Source: Acidobacteriota bacterium (lineage in GTDB: Bacteria; Actinomycetota; Acidimicrobiia; Acidimicrobiales; Ilumatobacteraceae). Taken from it: DNA of 64,000 bases. This document shows, piece by piece, positions 42,229 to 51,326 of the stretch. A model generated the notes under the pieces. It made no database searches. It had not been told where the DNA came from and saw only the letters and a program-made list of their open reading frames with translations. The stretch's first letter is position 1. Each line of letters begins with the position of its first letter. Made by a program: the position numbers and the translations under genes. The stretch is from positions 49,852 through 113,851 of the forward strand of contig JAGWWV010000002.1 of NCBI GenBank assembly GCA_018970175.1. The letters are read 5' to 3'.

Positions 42229-43872
42229 GTGAGTGCAGCCGAGTCCCCCCGCAAGCAGTGGAGTGACGCTTTCGAATCCTCGAAGGTGCGCGATGCCGAC
42301 TTCTCGACGATGTCGGGCATTCCGCTGAAGCCGGTGTACGGCCCGGACGACGCCGAGCACCCCGGCGTGTATCCGTACACGCGTGGACCCTACGCGTCGA
42401 TGTACCGCTCGAAGTTGTGGACGATGCGCATGTTCGCCGGGTTCGGTACGGCCGAAGACACGAACTGGCGTTTCAAGGAGATCGTGAAGTCGGGCGGTGA
42501 CGGACTGTCGACCGCGTTCGACATGCCGACCCTTCTGGGTCTCGACTCCGATGACCCGATGTCCGAAGGCGAAGTCGGACGCTGCGGCGTCGCCGTCGAC
42601 ACCCTCGCCGACATGGAAGACCTCTACTCGGGAATCGACCTTGGGGAAATCACCACGTCGATGACCATCAACTCGCCGGCTGCCGTCATCTTCGCGATGT
42701 TCATCGCACAGGCCGAGAAGGCGGGTGTCCACCGCAGCCGCCTGGGCGGCACGCTGCAGAACGACATCCTGAAGGAGTACCAGGCGCAGAAGGAGTTCGT
42801 CTTCCCTCCACGTCAGAGCATGCGTCTCGTGCGCGACACCATCGCATTCACCGCTGCCGAGATGCCGAAGTGGCACTCGATTTCGATCTCCGGCTACCAC
42901 ATCCGTGAAGCCGGGGCGACCGCAGCCGAGGAACTGGCGTTTACCGTTGCGAACGGTTTCGCCTACGTCGAGCTTGCACTGCAGGCCGGCCTGCCGATCG
43001 ACTCGTTCGCACCGCGACTGTCGTTCTTCTTCAACGCTCACATCGACTTCTTCGAAGAAATCGCGAAGTACCGCGCGGCTCGTCGCATCTGGGCCCGTTG
43101 GCTGAAGGAGCGTTACGGCGCCAAACTCGACCGCTCGATGCAGCTTCGGTTCCACACGCAGACGGCCGGCGTGTCGCTGACCGCCCAGCAGCCCGAAATC
43201 AACATCGCCCGTACCGCCATCGAGGCGCTCGCCGGGGTGTTGGGTGGCACGCAGAGTCTGCACACCAACTCGATGGACGAGGCGCTTGCACTGCCCACCG
43301 AAAAGGCGGCACGCATCGCATTGCGCACCCAGCAGGTGATCGCCTACGAGACCAACGTCGCCCATGTTGCCGACCCGCTCGGAGGTTCCTGGTACGTCGA
43401 GGAACTCACCGACGAGATGGAGCGCCGCGCCGAGGAAATCTTCGCGTACCTCGACGAGCTCGGCGGAGGGTCGATTCTCGAGGGTTGCATCCGGGGCATC
43501 GAAGAGAACTGGTTCCAGGGACGCATCGCCGACTCGGCCTACGAGCTCGAGCGGGCCTTCAACCAGGGTCGCCGCACCATCGTCGGGGTCAACAAGTTCA
43601 CCGAGGGCAACGAAGACGACAACCTCGAGATTCTGCAGATCACGAACGAAGACGAAGCCCGTCAGTTGAAGCGCCTCGATGTGGTGAAGGGCAAGCGCAA
43701 CCAGGCCGCCGTCGACGCGGTGCTTGCGAAGCTGGCCAAGGAAGCGGCCGATCCCGAGATCAACCTCATGCCGACCCTCGTCGAGGCCGTGGGCCAGTAC
43801 GCGACACTCGGTGAAATCATGAACACGATGGCCGGGGTCTTCGGTCGCCACGTCGAGGTTCCGACGATCTGA
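42229..43872 (+). CDS. Cobalamin-dependent acyl-CoA mutase, large subunit
   Basis: The 547-residue TIM-barrel subunit has [35 protein letters not shown], the acyl-CoA cleft segments [20 protein letters not shown] and [19 protein letters not shown], and TGGYS-free C-terminal sequence ending [17 protein letters not shown]. It stops before the B12-binding domain, which is a separate gene at 50902. Methylmalonyl-CoA mutase is the default reading; isobutyryl-CoA mutase also has this split form. The specificity residues cannot be assigned with certainty by eye. The GTG start is not preceded by a clear ribosome-binding site. Confidence 0.9.
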   Translation: MSAAESPRKQWSDAFESSKVRDADFSTMSGIPLKPVYGPDDAEHPGVYPYTRGPYASMYRSKLWTMRMFAGFGTAEDTNWRFKEIVKSGGDGLSTAFDMPTLLGLDSDDPMSEGEVGRCGVAVDTLADMEDLYSGIDLGEITTSMTINSPAAVIFAMFIAQAEKAGVHRSRLGGTLQNDILKEYQAQKEFVFPPRQSMRLVRDTIAFTAAEMPKWHSISISGYHIREAGATAAEELAFTVANGFAYVELALQAGLPIDSFAPRLSFFFNAHIDFFEEIAKYRAARRIWARWLKERYGAKLDRSMQLRFHTQTAGVSLTAQQPEINIARTAIEALAGVLGGTQSLHTNSMDEALALPTEKAARIALRTQQVIAYETNVAHVADPLGGSWYVEELTDEMERRAEEIFAYLDELGGGSILEGCIRGIEENWFQGRIADSAYELERAFNQGRRTIVGVNKFTEGNEDDNLEILQITNEDEARQLKRLDVVKGKRNQAAVDAVLAKLAKEAADPEINLMPTLVEAVGQYATLGEIMNTMAGVFGRHVEVPTI

Positions 43873-43897
43873 CGTTCGCCACACGATCGGGGGAATC

Positions 43898-44947
43898 GTG
43901 CACAACATCAAGGAAATGCCCGCGCGTCTCGCCGCCTTTCTCGCAAAGGTCGAGCCGGGCTGGAAGAACGTCAACGTCGACTCGTACGAGGTGATGACCG
44001 GCGGCTACAGCCGCCTGCTCCAGCGCGCCGAGGTCAGCCACGCGGGCGGTCGCGAGACCCTCGTTCTGCGCGGCGACCCGCCCAAGGATCGCCAACTCAT
44101 TGAGACGAGCCGCCATCAGGAGTACGAACTTCTTCGTGTCGTCGCCGACCATGGAGTACGCACTCCGCGAGCGCTTCACTTCGATCCGAGCGGTGCCGAC
44201 CTGGGCACCGTCGCGATCATCCTTGAGTATTCGAAGTGCACGTCGTTCGTCCCGTGGTTCAACGCCGGAGGCTCGCTCGACGGCCTTCATCTGCGTCTGG
44301 CCGAGGCGATTGCCTCGTTCCAGTCGGTGCCGCTCGACAAACTGCCCGCCAGCATGGAGCGTCCGGCGAGTTGGGACGCCTACATGACGAAGCGCATCGA
44401 CGCGTGGCGGCAGGCGAGCCACAACCACGTCGAGTCGTTGCCCATCTTTCATTACGTCGCGGAATGGCTCGACGCCCACCGTCCCCCCGAGGCGCCGCTC
44501 GTGCTGCGCCACGGAGACTTCCAGAGTTCGAACGTCATGATTTCGGCCGACGGGCAGTTCGAGATGATCGACTGGGAGCTCGCCGGAATCGGTGACCCGC
44601 GCGAGGACATGGGGTACTTCAAGGCGGTCGCACAGGCGATGCCGCCCGACCTTCTCGACGACGCCCGCATCGAAGAGTTCTGTGCCCGGTACCGCGAACT
44701 GACCGGTATGAACGAGCTGCAGGTCAATCCCGCGACGGTTGCGTACTTCCTCATTCTCGGTGTTGTCGGAACCGTCGAACAGCTGATGCAGGGCGGGGCA
44801 AAGTGGGCGACGGGGGAGAACCACCTCTTCAACTCGGTCTTCAACATGTCGTCGGTGCTGTTCGGCCAGAGCATGTGGCTCGCCGCCGCGTCGCAACTGT
44901 CTGAACCGATGAAACAGATCGCCGCCGCGGCGAGAGGGGGCAAGTGA
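43898..44947 (+). CDS. Phosphotransferase, aminoglycoside/acyl-CoA-associated kinase fold
   Basis: The 349-residue protein has the kinase-like motifs VLRHGDFQSSNVM (catalytic loop) and MIDWELAGIGDPREDMGYF (metal loop), and an N-lobe with TGGYSRLLQRAEV. This branch of the APH family is often found next to acyl-CoA dehydrogenases and mutases and is related to the kinase domain of ACAD10/11, which phosphorylates hydroxyacyl groups. The substrate is unknown. The end overlaps the next gene by one base. Confidence 0.85.
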   Translation: MHNIKEMPARLAAFLAKVEPGWKNVNVDSYEVMTGGYSRLLQRAEVSHAGGRETLVLRGDPPKDRQLIETSRHQEYELLRVVADHGVRTPRALHFDPSGADLGTVAIILEYSKCTSFVPWFNAGGSLDGLHLRLAEAIASFQSVPLDKLPASMERPASWDAYMTKRIDAWRQASHNHVESLPIFHYVAEWLDAHRPPEAPLVLRHGDFQSSNVMISADGQFEMIDWELAGIGDPREDMGYFKAVAQAMPPDLLDDARIEEFCARYRELTGMNELQVNPATVAYFLILGVVGTVEQLMQGGAKWATGENHLFNSVFNMSSVLFGQSMWLAAASQLSEPMKQIAAAARGGK

Positions 44948-45357
44948 TGTTTTCCAAGCCGACCACCGAACAACTCCTTGCAGGCATCGCCGACCAACTA
45001 CGTACGACGGTCATGGACGAGATCCAGAGCGAACCGACGAGGATCCTCCTTCAGCAGATCGACCAGATCCTGATGGGTTGTTCCCGCCGCGCCGCGCACG
45101 AAATCGCCTTCGTGCACGAAGAGGCGGCGCGGGTGGCGGCCCTGACGGGCAAGGACATGGGTTCGCCCACCAGCCTTCACCTCGACGACGTCGTCGCTTG
45201 GTACCACAAAGTCAGCGTCGCGTTGTCGGACGAAGTCGAAGCAGCGTTCACGTCGGGCGATCAGGCCCGAATCGATGCCGCACGCGCCGCACTCGATGCG
45301 CGCTCCGCGGTCGAGATGCAGATCCTCGGCGCGCTCGATCTCGTCGGTCGCGGCTGA
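44947..45357 (+). CDS. Hypothetical helical protein following the phosphotransferase
   Basis: The 136-residue protein is predicted almost all helical (for example RTTVMDEIQSEPTRILLQQI and AAHEIAFVHEEAARVAALTG) with no membrane segment or motif. I do not recognise a family. A GTG at 44944 is an alternative start; the chosen ATG overlaps the phosphotransferase stop by one base, so translation is coupled. A helper role for the kinase is inferred. Confidence 0.7.
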   Translation: MFSKPTTEQLLAGIADQLRTTVMDEIQSEPTRILLQQIDQILMGCSRRAAHEIAFVHEEAARVAALTGKDMGSPTSLHLDDVVAWYHKVSVALSDEVEAAFTSGDQARIDAARAALDARSAVEMQILGALDLVGRG

Positions 45358-45365
45358 GGTCGAAC

Positions 45366-45614
45366 ATGCCCGAGGCTCCCGACGGGTGGAACCTCGTCGA
45401 TGACGCTTTCGTTCGTGAATTCGCGTTCCCTTCGTTCGGTGCGGCGGCGCAGTTCGTCGCCGTGATTGGTCGCATCGCCGACGAGGTCGACCATCACCCC
45501 GAAGTCGACCTTCGCTATCCCGGAATCGTGACGGTGCACGTCACGTCGCACGACACCGGCGGAGTGACAGATCGCGACGTGCGGCTGGCGACGTTGTTGA
45601 ACGCGTCGGCCTGA
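45366..45614 (+). CDS. Pterin-4a-carbinolamine dehydratase
   Basis: The 82-residue protein has the active-site motif EVDHHPEVDL and an N-terminal GWNLVDDAFVREFAFPSF strand, as in the DCoH/PhhB family. It normally regenerates pterin cofactor after phenylalanine hydroxylase; no hydroxylase is in the window. In operon order it follows the helical hypothetical gene by eight bases. Confidence 0.88.
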   Translation: MPEAPDGWNLVDDAFVREFAFPSFGAAAQFVAVIGRIADEVDHHPEVDLRYPGIVTVHVTSHDTGGVTDRDVRLATLLNASA

Positions 45615-45616
45615 CG

Positions 45617-46126
45617 TCAGAGACCGAGCGGCGTGCCGGTACCGCGATCAGCGGCGCCCTGGCGGAACTTCGCGGCGTCGATCGCCATGTGGCTCGTCAC
45701 CTCGTCGGAGCGGGTGAACTCGTGCACGCAGATGCGCGCCTTGATGCGCCACTCGTCGCCGCGCCGTTCGTAGGTGTCGAGGTATCGACCCCACCATGTC
45801 TCGAGAAGTTTGCGGCCCGCGTCCTCGCGAAACACGTACGTGACGTTGTAGATCTCACCGTTCCCCGTACCCGCGGTTTCGTCGACCTCGATGGCGTGGT
45901 TCATCACGCAGTGCATCGTGGCGATGAACCGCTGGTGCGAGGTGATCACCCGGTCACAGAAGTCCATCGCGTTGCCGACGAACACGCCGTGGTCGTCGGT
46001 TGCGTCGGCCCAGTACGCGGACTTCATGAGATCGCCGTCGAGACGGTCGACACCACGCGAGTACCGTGCCGCAACCTGTCTGATCTGGTCGTGCGACGAG
46101 AGTTCCGTCACCTTTTGCGTTGCCAT
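45617..46126 (-). CDS. SnoaL/NTF2-like protein
   Basis: The 169-residue product has an NTF2-like fold: DQIRQVAARYSRGVDRLDGD at the N-terminus, ADATDDHGVFVGNAMDFCD, then HCVMNHAIEVD and a final strand RRGDEWRIKARICVHEF. Such proteins act as isomerases, dehydratases or subunits of aromatic-ring dioxygenases (beta subunit-like). The Rieske alpha subunit in this window is more than 20 kb away. Its function is not determined. Confidence 0.78.
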   Translation of the reverse strand: MATQKVTELSSHDQIRQVAARYSRGVDRLDGDLMKSAYWADATDDHGVFVGNAMDFCDRVITSHQRFIATMHCVMNHAIEVDETAGTGNGEIYNVTYVFREDAGRKLLETWWGRYLDTYERRGDEWRIKARICVHEFTRSDEVTSHMAIDAAKFRQGAADRGTGTPLGL

Positions 46127-46172
46127 CGCTTGCCCCCAACGTGATTGCTGCCTGCAGTGTAAATCGTCGGGT

Positions 46173-46178
46173 TAGCGT
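46173..46178 (+). promoter_or_regulatory. -10 box of pgi
   Basis: TAGCGT, seven bases before the ATG at 46186, which decides that start over one at 46120. Confidence 0.5.
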
Positions 46179-46185
46179 GATCGGC

Positions 46186-47781
46186 ATGGAAGAGTCGGTG
46201 CGCAGGGTCTGGGCGGCACTCGATCGCGAGGCCGCACGACTGTCAACGGTGACAATCGCCGATCTCTTTGCCACCGATCCCGATCGTGTCGCCCGTTGCG
46301 TCATCGAACCCGCCGATCTTCGGGTCGACTTCTCCCGGCAACGCATCGATTCCGCCGCTCTCGCCGTGCTCGTTGCCCTTGCCGAAGCAACCGAGGTTGC
46401 GGCGAAACGCGATGCGATGTTCGCGGGTGAGCCGATCAACTCGACCGAGGGACGCGCGGTGCTGCACACGGCGTTGCGTGCGTCGGCCGACGCACGGGTC
46501 GATGTCGACGGCGTCGATGTGATGCCTGCTGTTCGCGCGACGCGCGAGCGCATGGCCCGCCTCGTCCACGAGATGACGTCTTCGGGTATCCGCACCGTCG
46601 TGAACATCGGCATCGGAGGCAGCGACCTCGGGCCAGCCATGGCCGCCGGCGCCCTCGCTCCGTTTGCAACGACGGGCATCGACGCCCGCTTCGTCTCGAA
46701 CGTCGACCCGGCGGATCTTGCGGCATGTCTCACCGACCTCGACGCGCGGACCACCGCTCTGGTGGTGTCGTCGAAAACGTTCACCACGCAAGAGACGATG
46801 GCCAACGCGCGCTCGGCGGTGAGATGGCTCGCCGCCGGACTCGGCCTCGACGAGGAAGAGGCCGTTTCGAGTCGGGTCTACGCCGTTACCTCGAACACCG
46901 GCGCAGCCGCGGCTTTCGGCATCGCGGAGGCGAGAACGCTTCCGATGTGGGACTGGGTCGGTGGGCGGTTCTCGCTTGCGTCGGCCATCGGCTTTTCCCT
47001 CATGTGTGCGATCGGGCCCGACAACTTCGAGGCGATGCTCGCGGGCATGCGGGTCATCGACCGCCACTTCGTCGAGGCCCCGCTCGACAAGAACGCTCCG
47101 GTATTGCTCGGTCTCGTCGGGATCATGAACCGGAACGGCTTTGGTCACGGCTCGCGCGCCGTCATCCCGTACCTGCAGCAACTGGCCCGCTTTCCCGCGT
47201 ATCTGCAGCAGTTGGAAATGGAGAGCAACGGGAAGCGGGCCGACATCGACGGCGAAGCGGTCGTACGACATACATCACCGGTCGTGTGGGGCGAACCCGG
47301 CACCAACGGTCAGCATGCGTTCTTTCAATTGCTGCACCAGGGCACAGACGTCATCCCCGTCGACTTCATCGGCGCGCGACGGTCGACCGCAACGGGGCTC
47401 GACACCAGCGACGTCGATTCGCAACACGAGAAGCTCGTCGCAAATCTCTTCGCCCAGGCTGCCGCTCTTGCCTTCGGTGCGCCGGCTGCAACCGACAATC
47501 CCCACGCACTCGGCGAGCACAGGGCTTTCCCGGGGAACCGACCCTCGACGACCATCCTGATGGACGCCCTCACGCCATCGACCCTCGGTCAGTTGATCGC
47601 CCTCTACGAACACGCGACGTTCGTGCAAGGTGCGGTGTGGGGAATCAACAGCTTCGATCAGTGGGGTGTGGAGTTGGGCAAGGCGCTTGCCGGCGACGTG
47701 CTTGCCCACATCGCCGACCCCGCAGCGTCTCCGAACCTCGACCCCGCCACGCGCGCTGCAGTCGCCTGGTATCGCCCTTAA
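46186..47781 (+). CDS. pgi: Glucose-6-phosphate isomerase
   Basis: The 531-residue glycolytic enzyme interconverts glucose-6-phosphate and fructose-6-phosphate. It has NIGIGGSDLGP, SSKTFTTQETM, the catalytic Glu region GEPGTNGQHAFFQLLHQGTD and the C-terminal signature WGINSFDQWGVELGK. The gene stands alone between an NTF2-like gene and an SDR gene. The end overlaps the convergent SDR by four bases. Confidence 0.96.
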   Translation: MEESVRRVWAALDREAARLSTVTIADLFATDPDRVARCVIEPADLRVDFSRQRIDSAALAVLVALAEATEVAAKRDAMFAGEPINSTEGRAVLHTALRASADARVDVDGVDVMPAVRATRERMARLVHEMTSSGIRTVVNIGIGGSDLGPAMAAGALAPFATTGIDARFVSNVDPADLAACLTDLDARTTALVVSSKTFTTQETMANARSAVRWLAAGLGLDEEEAVSSRVYAVTSNTGAAAAFGIAEARTLPMWDWVGGRFSLASAIGFSLMCAIGPDNFEAMLAGMRVIDRHFVEAPLDKNAPVLLGLVGIMNRNGFGHGSRAVIPYLQQLARFPAYLQQLEMESNGKRADIDGEAVVRHTSPVVWGEPGTNGQHAFFQLLHQGTDVIPVDFIGARRSTATGLDTSDVDSQHEKLVANLFAQAAALAFGAPAATDNPHALGEHRAFPGNRPSTTILMDALTPSTLGQLIALYEHATFVQGAVWGINSFDQWGVELGKALAGDVLAHIADPAASPNLDPATRAAVAWYRP

Positions 47782-48593
47782 CGGGCGACAACCATCTTCA
47801 CGTCGTTCCAGGTGGCGGACATGCCCGCGCCTGTGGTGATGCCGGCGTCGACGGTGATGTTCTGGCCGGTGATGTAGCTGCCGCCGTCGCTCCAGAGGAA
47901 CATGACCGTTTCGGCAATGTCGCTGGCGTGCGGTGCGCGCTTCAGCGGAGACATCGTCGCCATGCGCTCGGCGGCCTTCTCGACTTCGTCGGGGTTCCCG
48001 GTGATGACGTGCGCCGTCATGCCGGTGGGAATCGAACCGGGCGCGATCGAGTTGGAACGAATGCGGTGACCGGCGAGCTCGGATGCCGCGCTTCGGGCGA
48101 GGCCGATGACGCCCGCCTTTGCCATGGCGTAGGCATGTGGTCCGAGGCCACCCATCACGCCCGCGACGGAAGCGGTGCCGACGATGCAGCCGCCGTTGCC
48201 TGCGGCGATCATGACGCGTGCCGCGTGCTTGTAGGTGGTGAACACGCCGCGTACGAGAACGGCCATGGTCTTGTCGAAGTCTTCGAGGGGAGTGGCGGCG
48301 ATGGGTCCCGAGATGCCGACAATGCCGGCGTTGGCGAAGCACCCGTCGAGACGACCCCACTTCGCGATCGCGGCATCGGCCGCAGCCGCGACGTCCGACT
48401 CGACCGTGACGTCGCACTTCACGAAGATCGCCTTGTCGCCGAGTGACTTGGCAACCGCCTCGCCGCGCTCGACTCCGTAGTCGGCGATGACAACCTTGCC
48501 GCCTTCGGCGACAGTGAGTCGCGCGGTTTCTTCACCCAGTCCACTCGCACCTCCGGTGACGAGCGCGACCTTTCCCTCGAAACGACCAGCCAT
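47778..48593 (-). CDS. Short-chain dehydrogenase/reductase
   Basis: The 271-residue SDR has the cofactor motif VTGGASGLGEE, CDVTVESDV, ANAGIVG and the active site Ser with Tyr-x3-Lys in HAYAMAKAG. The Asp after beta-2 (VIADYG) suggests NAD rather than NADP. Such enzymes oxidise hydroxy groups of acyl-CoA or steroid intermediates, which would fit the catabolic set around it, but no specific substrate can be read from the sequence. Confidence 0.92.
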   Translation of the reverse strand: MAGRFEGKVALVTGGASGLGEETARLTVAEGGKVVIADYGVERGEAVAKSLGDKAIFVKCDVTVESDVAAAADAAIAKWGRLDGCFANAGIVGISGPIAATPLEDFDKTMAVLVRGVFTTYKHAARVMIAAGNGGCIVGTASVAGVMGGLGPHAYAMAKAGVIGLARSAASELAGHRIRSNSIAPGSIPTGMTAHVITGNPDEVEKAAERMATMSPLKRAPHASDIAETVMFLWSDGGSYITGQNITVDAGITTGAGMSATWNDVKMVVAR

Positions 48594-48646
48594 GATTTCC
48601 CCCTTCGTCGGCGTGTTTCGGGCAACTGTAGTGTCGGGTCACCACT

Positions 48647-48670
48647 TGGCCGAATCGACGGGCCGAATCG
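48647..48670 (+). repeat. 13-base direct repeat in the SDR/TIM-barrel gap
   Basis: GGCCGAATCGA occurs twice with a 13-base period ahead of the sugar-isomerase-like gene. No function is apparent. Confidence 0.5.
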
Positions 48671-48686
48671 AGGGGAAGGGGTCACG

Positions 48687-49520
48687 ATGGCAAAGCCGCC
48701 GTACGGAGTCGGAGCGGGCCGGATCAAGGGGACCGGGACACGCCAAACGATCATCGCCTACTTCTCGATGCGCGGGGTCACATTCGAAGAGCGTTGTTCG
48801 GCCGCCGCCGCGGCCGGGTTCGACGGCATCGGATACAACGGCGCCGAGTATCTAAAGTTGCGTTCCGAGGGCTGGACCGACGACAACTTCCGTGCGATTC
48901 TCGACAAGTACGGAGTGCGAATTCTCGAACTCGAGGCGTTGCGGTTGCTCGACGACGACGCGTCCCGCGACTTCGAACACATTGCACGTGCGTTCGGCGC
49001 CGAGCGCATCCAGGTGATCGCGCCGTTCTCCGGAAACATCGACATCGACCTCAACGTGGCGGGGAAGTGGATCGGCGATCTCGCCCGTCGCACCGAAGAC
49101 GCCGACGTCCACTACGCGATCGAGTTCCTGCCGCCCACCCGCATCCCCGACATCGCCACGGCGCAGAAAGTGTGCGCGATCGCCGCCCACCCGAACGTCG
49201 GCCTGTGCGTCGATACGTGGCACGTCTACCGCGGCGCGGGTGCACCGTCCCTCGCCGACCTCGACTTCGCCAGGGTGAAGAACGTGCAGGTCGACGACGG
49301 CACGATGAAACCTGTCGACCCCGAGTACATCCCCGACTGCATCCACAATCGGGAACTGCTGGGTGACGGTGAGTTCCCCTTGGTCGACTTCTTCCGTGCA
49401 ACCCCGCCCAACGCCCCCATTTCGGTCGAGATCATCGACGACGACCTCGACCTGATTCCGGCCGCCGACCGGGCCGACCGCATGGCGCGCGCCCTCGAAC
49501 GCACCCTGGCGCGCGTCTGA
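48687..49520 (+). CDS. Sugar phosphate isomerase/epimerase-like TIM barrel protein
   Basis: The 277-residue protein matches the xylose isomerase-like/AP endonuclease 2 family: FEERCSAAAAAGFDGIGYNG, IEFLPPTRIPDIATAQKVC and LCVDTWHVYRGAGAPSLADL with metal-ligand Asp and His. Members isomerise sugars, epimerise inositols or act on ring compounds. A GGGAAGGGG ribosome-binding site precedes the ATG. It is followed by the second P450. Confidence 0.82.
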   Translation: MAKPPYGVGAGRIKGTGTRQTIIAYFSMRGVTFEERCSAAAAAGFDGIGYNGAEYLKLRSEGWTDDNFRAILDKYGVRILELEALRLLDDDASRDFEHIARAFGAERIQVIAPFSGNIDIDLNVAGKWIGDLARRTEDADVHYAIEFLPPTRIPDIATAQKVCAIAAHPNVGLCVDTWHVYRGAGAPSLADLDFARVKNVQVDDGTMKPVDPEYIPDCIHNRELLGDGEFPLVDFFRATPPNAPISVEIIDDDLDLIPAADRADRMARALERTLARV

Positions 49521-49563
49521 AAGACCCTGCCGAGTTGCCGATTGGCACCCGCGAACGGAGAGA

Positions 49564-50877
49564 ATGAGTCCCATGGGAATCCAGCCACCGCAGATCGGGC
49601 CCCGCAGCCCGGAAGAAGCCGACATCAAGGGCATCAACCCGTTCCGCGATTCGGTCATGCACCAGTGCCCTCACATGTACTTCAGGCGCATGCAGCAGGA
49701 GTCCCCGCTCTACGACGTCGAGGGAACCGACGTTCACATCGTCACCCGCCACGAATTGATCGTGCCCATCGTGCGCGACATCGAAACGTTCTCGAACCAG
49801 TTCGGCAGCGCGGGTGAGCCGCCGAAAGGCGACGTCATCCAGAAGATCAAGGAGATCTACGCGACGGGCTGGCCGCCGGTGCCGACCATGTTGACGATGG
49901 ATCCGCCGTGGCACACCCGCTACCGCAACACCGTCGCCGCGTACTTCACGCCGCGCAAGATCGCCGAACTGCGTCCCGTCATCGAGGAGTACGTCGATTC
50001 GTTGCTCGACAAGATTCTCGAGAACCCGAATCGGTCCGTCGAATGGGTGTCCGAGTTCGCCGTTCCGCTGCCGGTCATTGCCATTGCCACGATTCTCGGT
50101 GTGTCGCCCGACAACATGGCCGACTTCAAGCGCTGGAGCGACGACAACATCTCGACCATCGGCTCGTCGGTCAGTGATGAACGGCGCATTTCCGCAACCG
50201 AAGGCATCGTCGAGATGCAGCACTACTTCGCTGAACGCCTCGAGGCCCGACGCAACAATCCACAGGGAGACTTCCTGTCCGACCTCGTCAACACCGAGGT
50301 CGACGACGGAGAGGGTGGCAAGCGCACGCTGCACATGCCCGAGATGCTGTCGATCATTTCGCAGTTGCTCGTGGCGGGCAACGAGACCACCACCAACACC
50401 ATCGCCGAGGGGATGCTTTACTTCGGCCAAGACATGTCGGTCTGGAACAAGGTGCGCGCCGATCGCTCGCTCATCGCGCCGTCCGTCGAAGAGATGCTGC
50501 GCCTCGCTTCGCCGTCCGGTGGCATGTTCCGCGTGGTCACAAAGGACGGCGTCGAAATTGACGGCTGCCCCGTCAACAAGGGCGAGCGCGTCATGGTCAT
50601 GTACTCGGCTGCGAACCGCGACCCGAAGGTGTGGGGGGACGATCCCGATCGGTTCGACCCCACGCGCCCGAACCTGAAGGAGCACCTCGCGTTCGGCAAG
50701 GGCATCCACTTCTGCATCGGTGCGCCGTTGGCACGTCTGGAACTGCAGATCGCCTTCGAGAAACTCGCCGACCGGGTGGCGTCGTGGGAATTCGCCGAAA
50801 CGAACGACTTCCATTACCACCCGTCGTTCATGTTGCGCGGCCTGCAGAAACTCGACCTTCACCTGACGCTCGCCTGA
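49564..50877 (+). CDS. Cytochrome P450 (second)
   Basis: The 437-residue monooxygenase has the I-helix motif AGNETTTNTIAEGML, EEMLRLASPSGG (the E-x-x-R pair) and the heme motif FGKGIHFCIGAPLARLE with axial Cys384. It differs from the first P450 in the N-terminal half, so it is not a recent copy. The ATG at 49573 is an alternative start, better placed after a GAGAAT box. It precedes the B12 subunit by 24 bases. The redox partner could be the ferredoxin at 11299. Confidence 0.93.
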   Translation: MSPMGIQPPQIGPRSPEEADIKGINPFRDSVMHQCPHMYFRRMQQESPLYDVEGTDVHIVTRHELIVPIVRDIETFSNQFGSAGEPPKGDVIQKIKEIYATGWPPVPTMLTMDPPWHTRYRNTVAAYFTPRKIAELRPVIEEYVDSLLDKILENPNRSVEWVSEFAVPLPVIAIATILGVSPDNMADFKRWSDDNISTIGSSVSDERRISATEGIVEMQHYFAERLEARRNNPQGDFLSDLVNTEVDDGEGGKRTLHMPEMLSIISQLLVAGNETTTNTIAEGMLYFGQDMSVWNKVRADRSLIAPSVEEMLRLASPSGGMFRVVTKDGVEIDGCPVNKGERVMVMYSAANRDPKVWGDDPDRFDPTRPNLKEHLAFGKGIHFCIGAPLARLELQIAFEKLADRVASWEFAETNDFHYHPSFMLRGLQKLDLHLTLA

Positions 50878-50887
50878 GCGTCACCCG

Positions 50888-50893
50888 TAGACT
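50888..50893 (+). promoter_or_regulatory. -10 box of the B12-binding subunit
   Basis: TAGACT, eight bases before the ATG at 50902, which would let it be expressed apart from the P450. Confidence 0.45.
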
Positions 50894-50901
50894 TCGACGC
50901 C

Positions 50902-51321
50902 ATGGCAGGTGAACGGGTACTCGTCGCGAAAGTCGGCCTCGACGGTCACGACCGCGGCGTCAAAGTGGTGGCTCGCATTCTTCGCGATGCGGGCTTCGAA
51001 GTCATCTACACGGGGCTCTTCCAAACCCCCGAGAAAGTCGCAGCGGCCGCCGTCGACGAAGACGTGGACGCGGTCGGGCTGTCGATGCTGTCGGGTGCCC
51101 ACATGACCCTCGCGCCGAAGGTTGTCGACAAGTTGCGCGAGCGCGGCGTCGACGTGCCCGTGATCGTCGGTGGAATCATCCCCGACCAGGACGCCCCGAA
51201 GTTGAAGGCCGCCGGCGTTGCCGGAGTTCTCAGCCCCGGATCAACCGCCGACCAGGTCGTTGCCTTGGTGCGCGAAATCATCGATGCCGCAAAAGCGGGT
51301 AGCACGGGCGTGGCAAAGTAG
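50902..51321 (+). CDS. Acyl-CoA mutase small subunit (cobalamin-binding)
   Basis: The 139-residue protein is the B12-binding half of an acyl-CoA mutase. It has the cobalamin His motif [27 protein letters not shown] and the late [19 protein letters not shown]. It complements the large subunit encoded about 7 kb upstream on the same strand, which ends before this domain. Together they would rearrange methylmalonyl-CoA to succinyl-CoA, or isobutyryl-CoA to butyryl-CoA. Confidence 0.93.
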   Translation: MAGERVLVAKVGLDGHDRGVKVVARILRDAGFEVIYTGLFQTPEKVAAAAVDEDVDAVGLSMLSGAHMTLAPKVVDKLRERGVDVPVIVGGIIPDQDAPKLKAAGVAGVLSPGSTADQVVALVREIIDAAKAGSTGVAK

Positions 51322-51326
51322 CCCCC

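Noticed and set aside
42229-43872. Naming the mutase firmly as methylmalonyl-CoA mutase
   Set aside because: Split subunits also occur in isobutyryl-CoA mutase, and the specificity residues could not be aligned with certainty.
42199-43974. Long antisense open frame across the acyl-CoA mutase gene
   Set aside because: Its codons mirror the GC-rich mutase frame and it shows no domain; the sense frame has clear mutase motifs.
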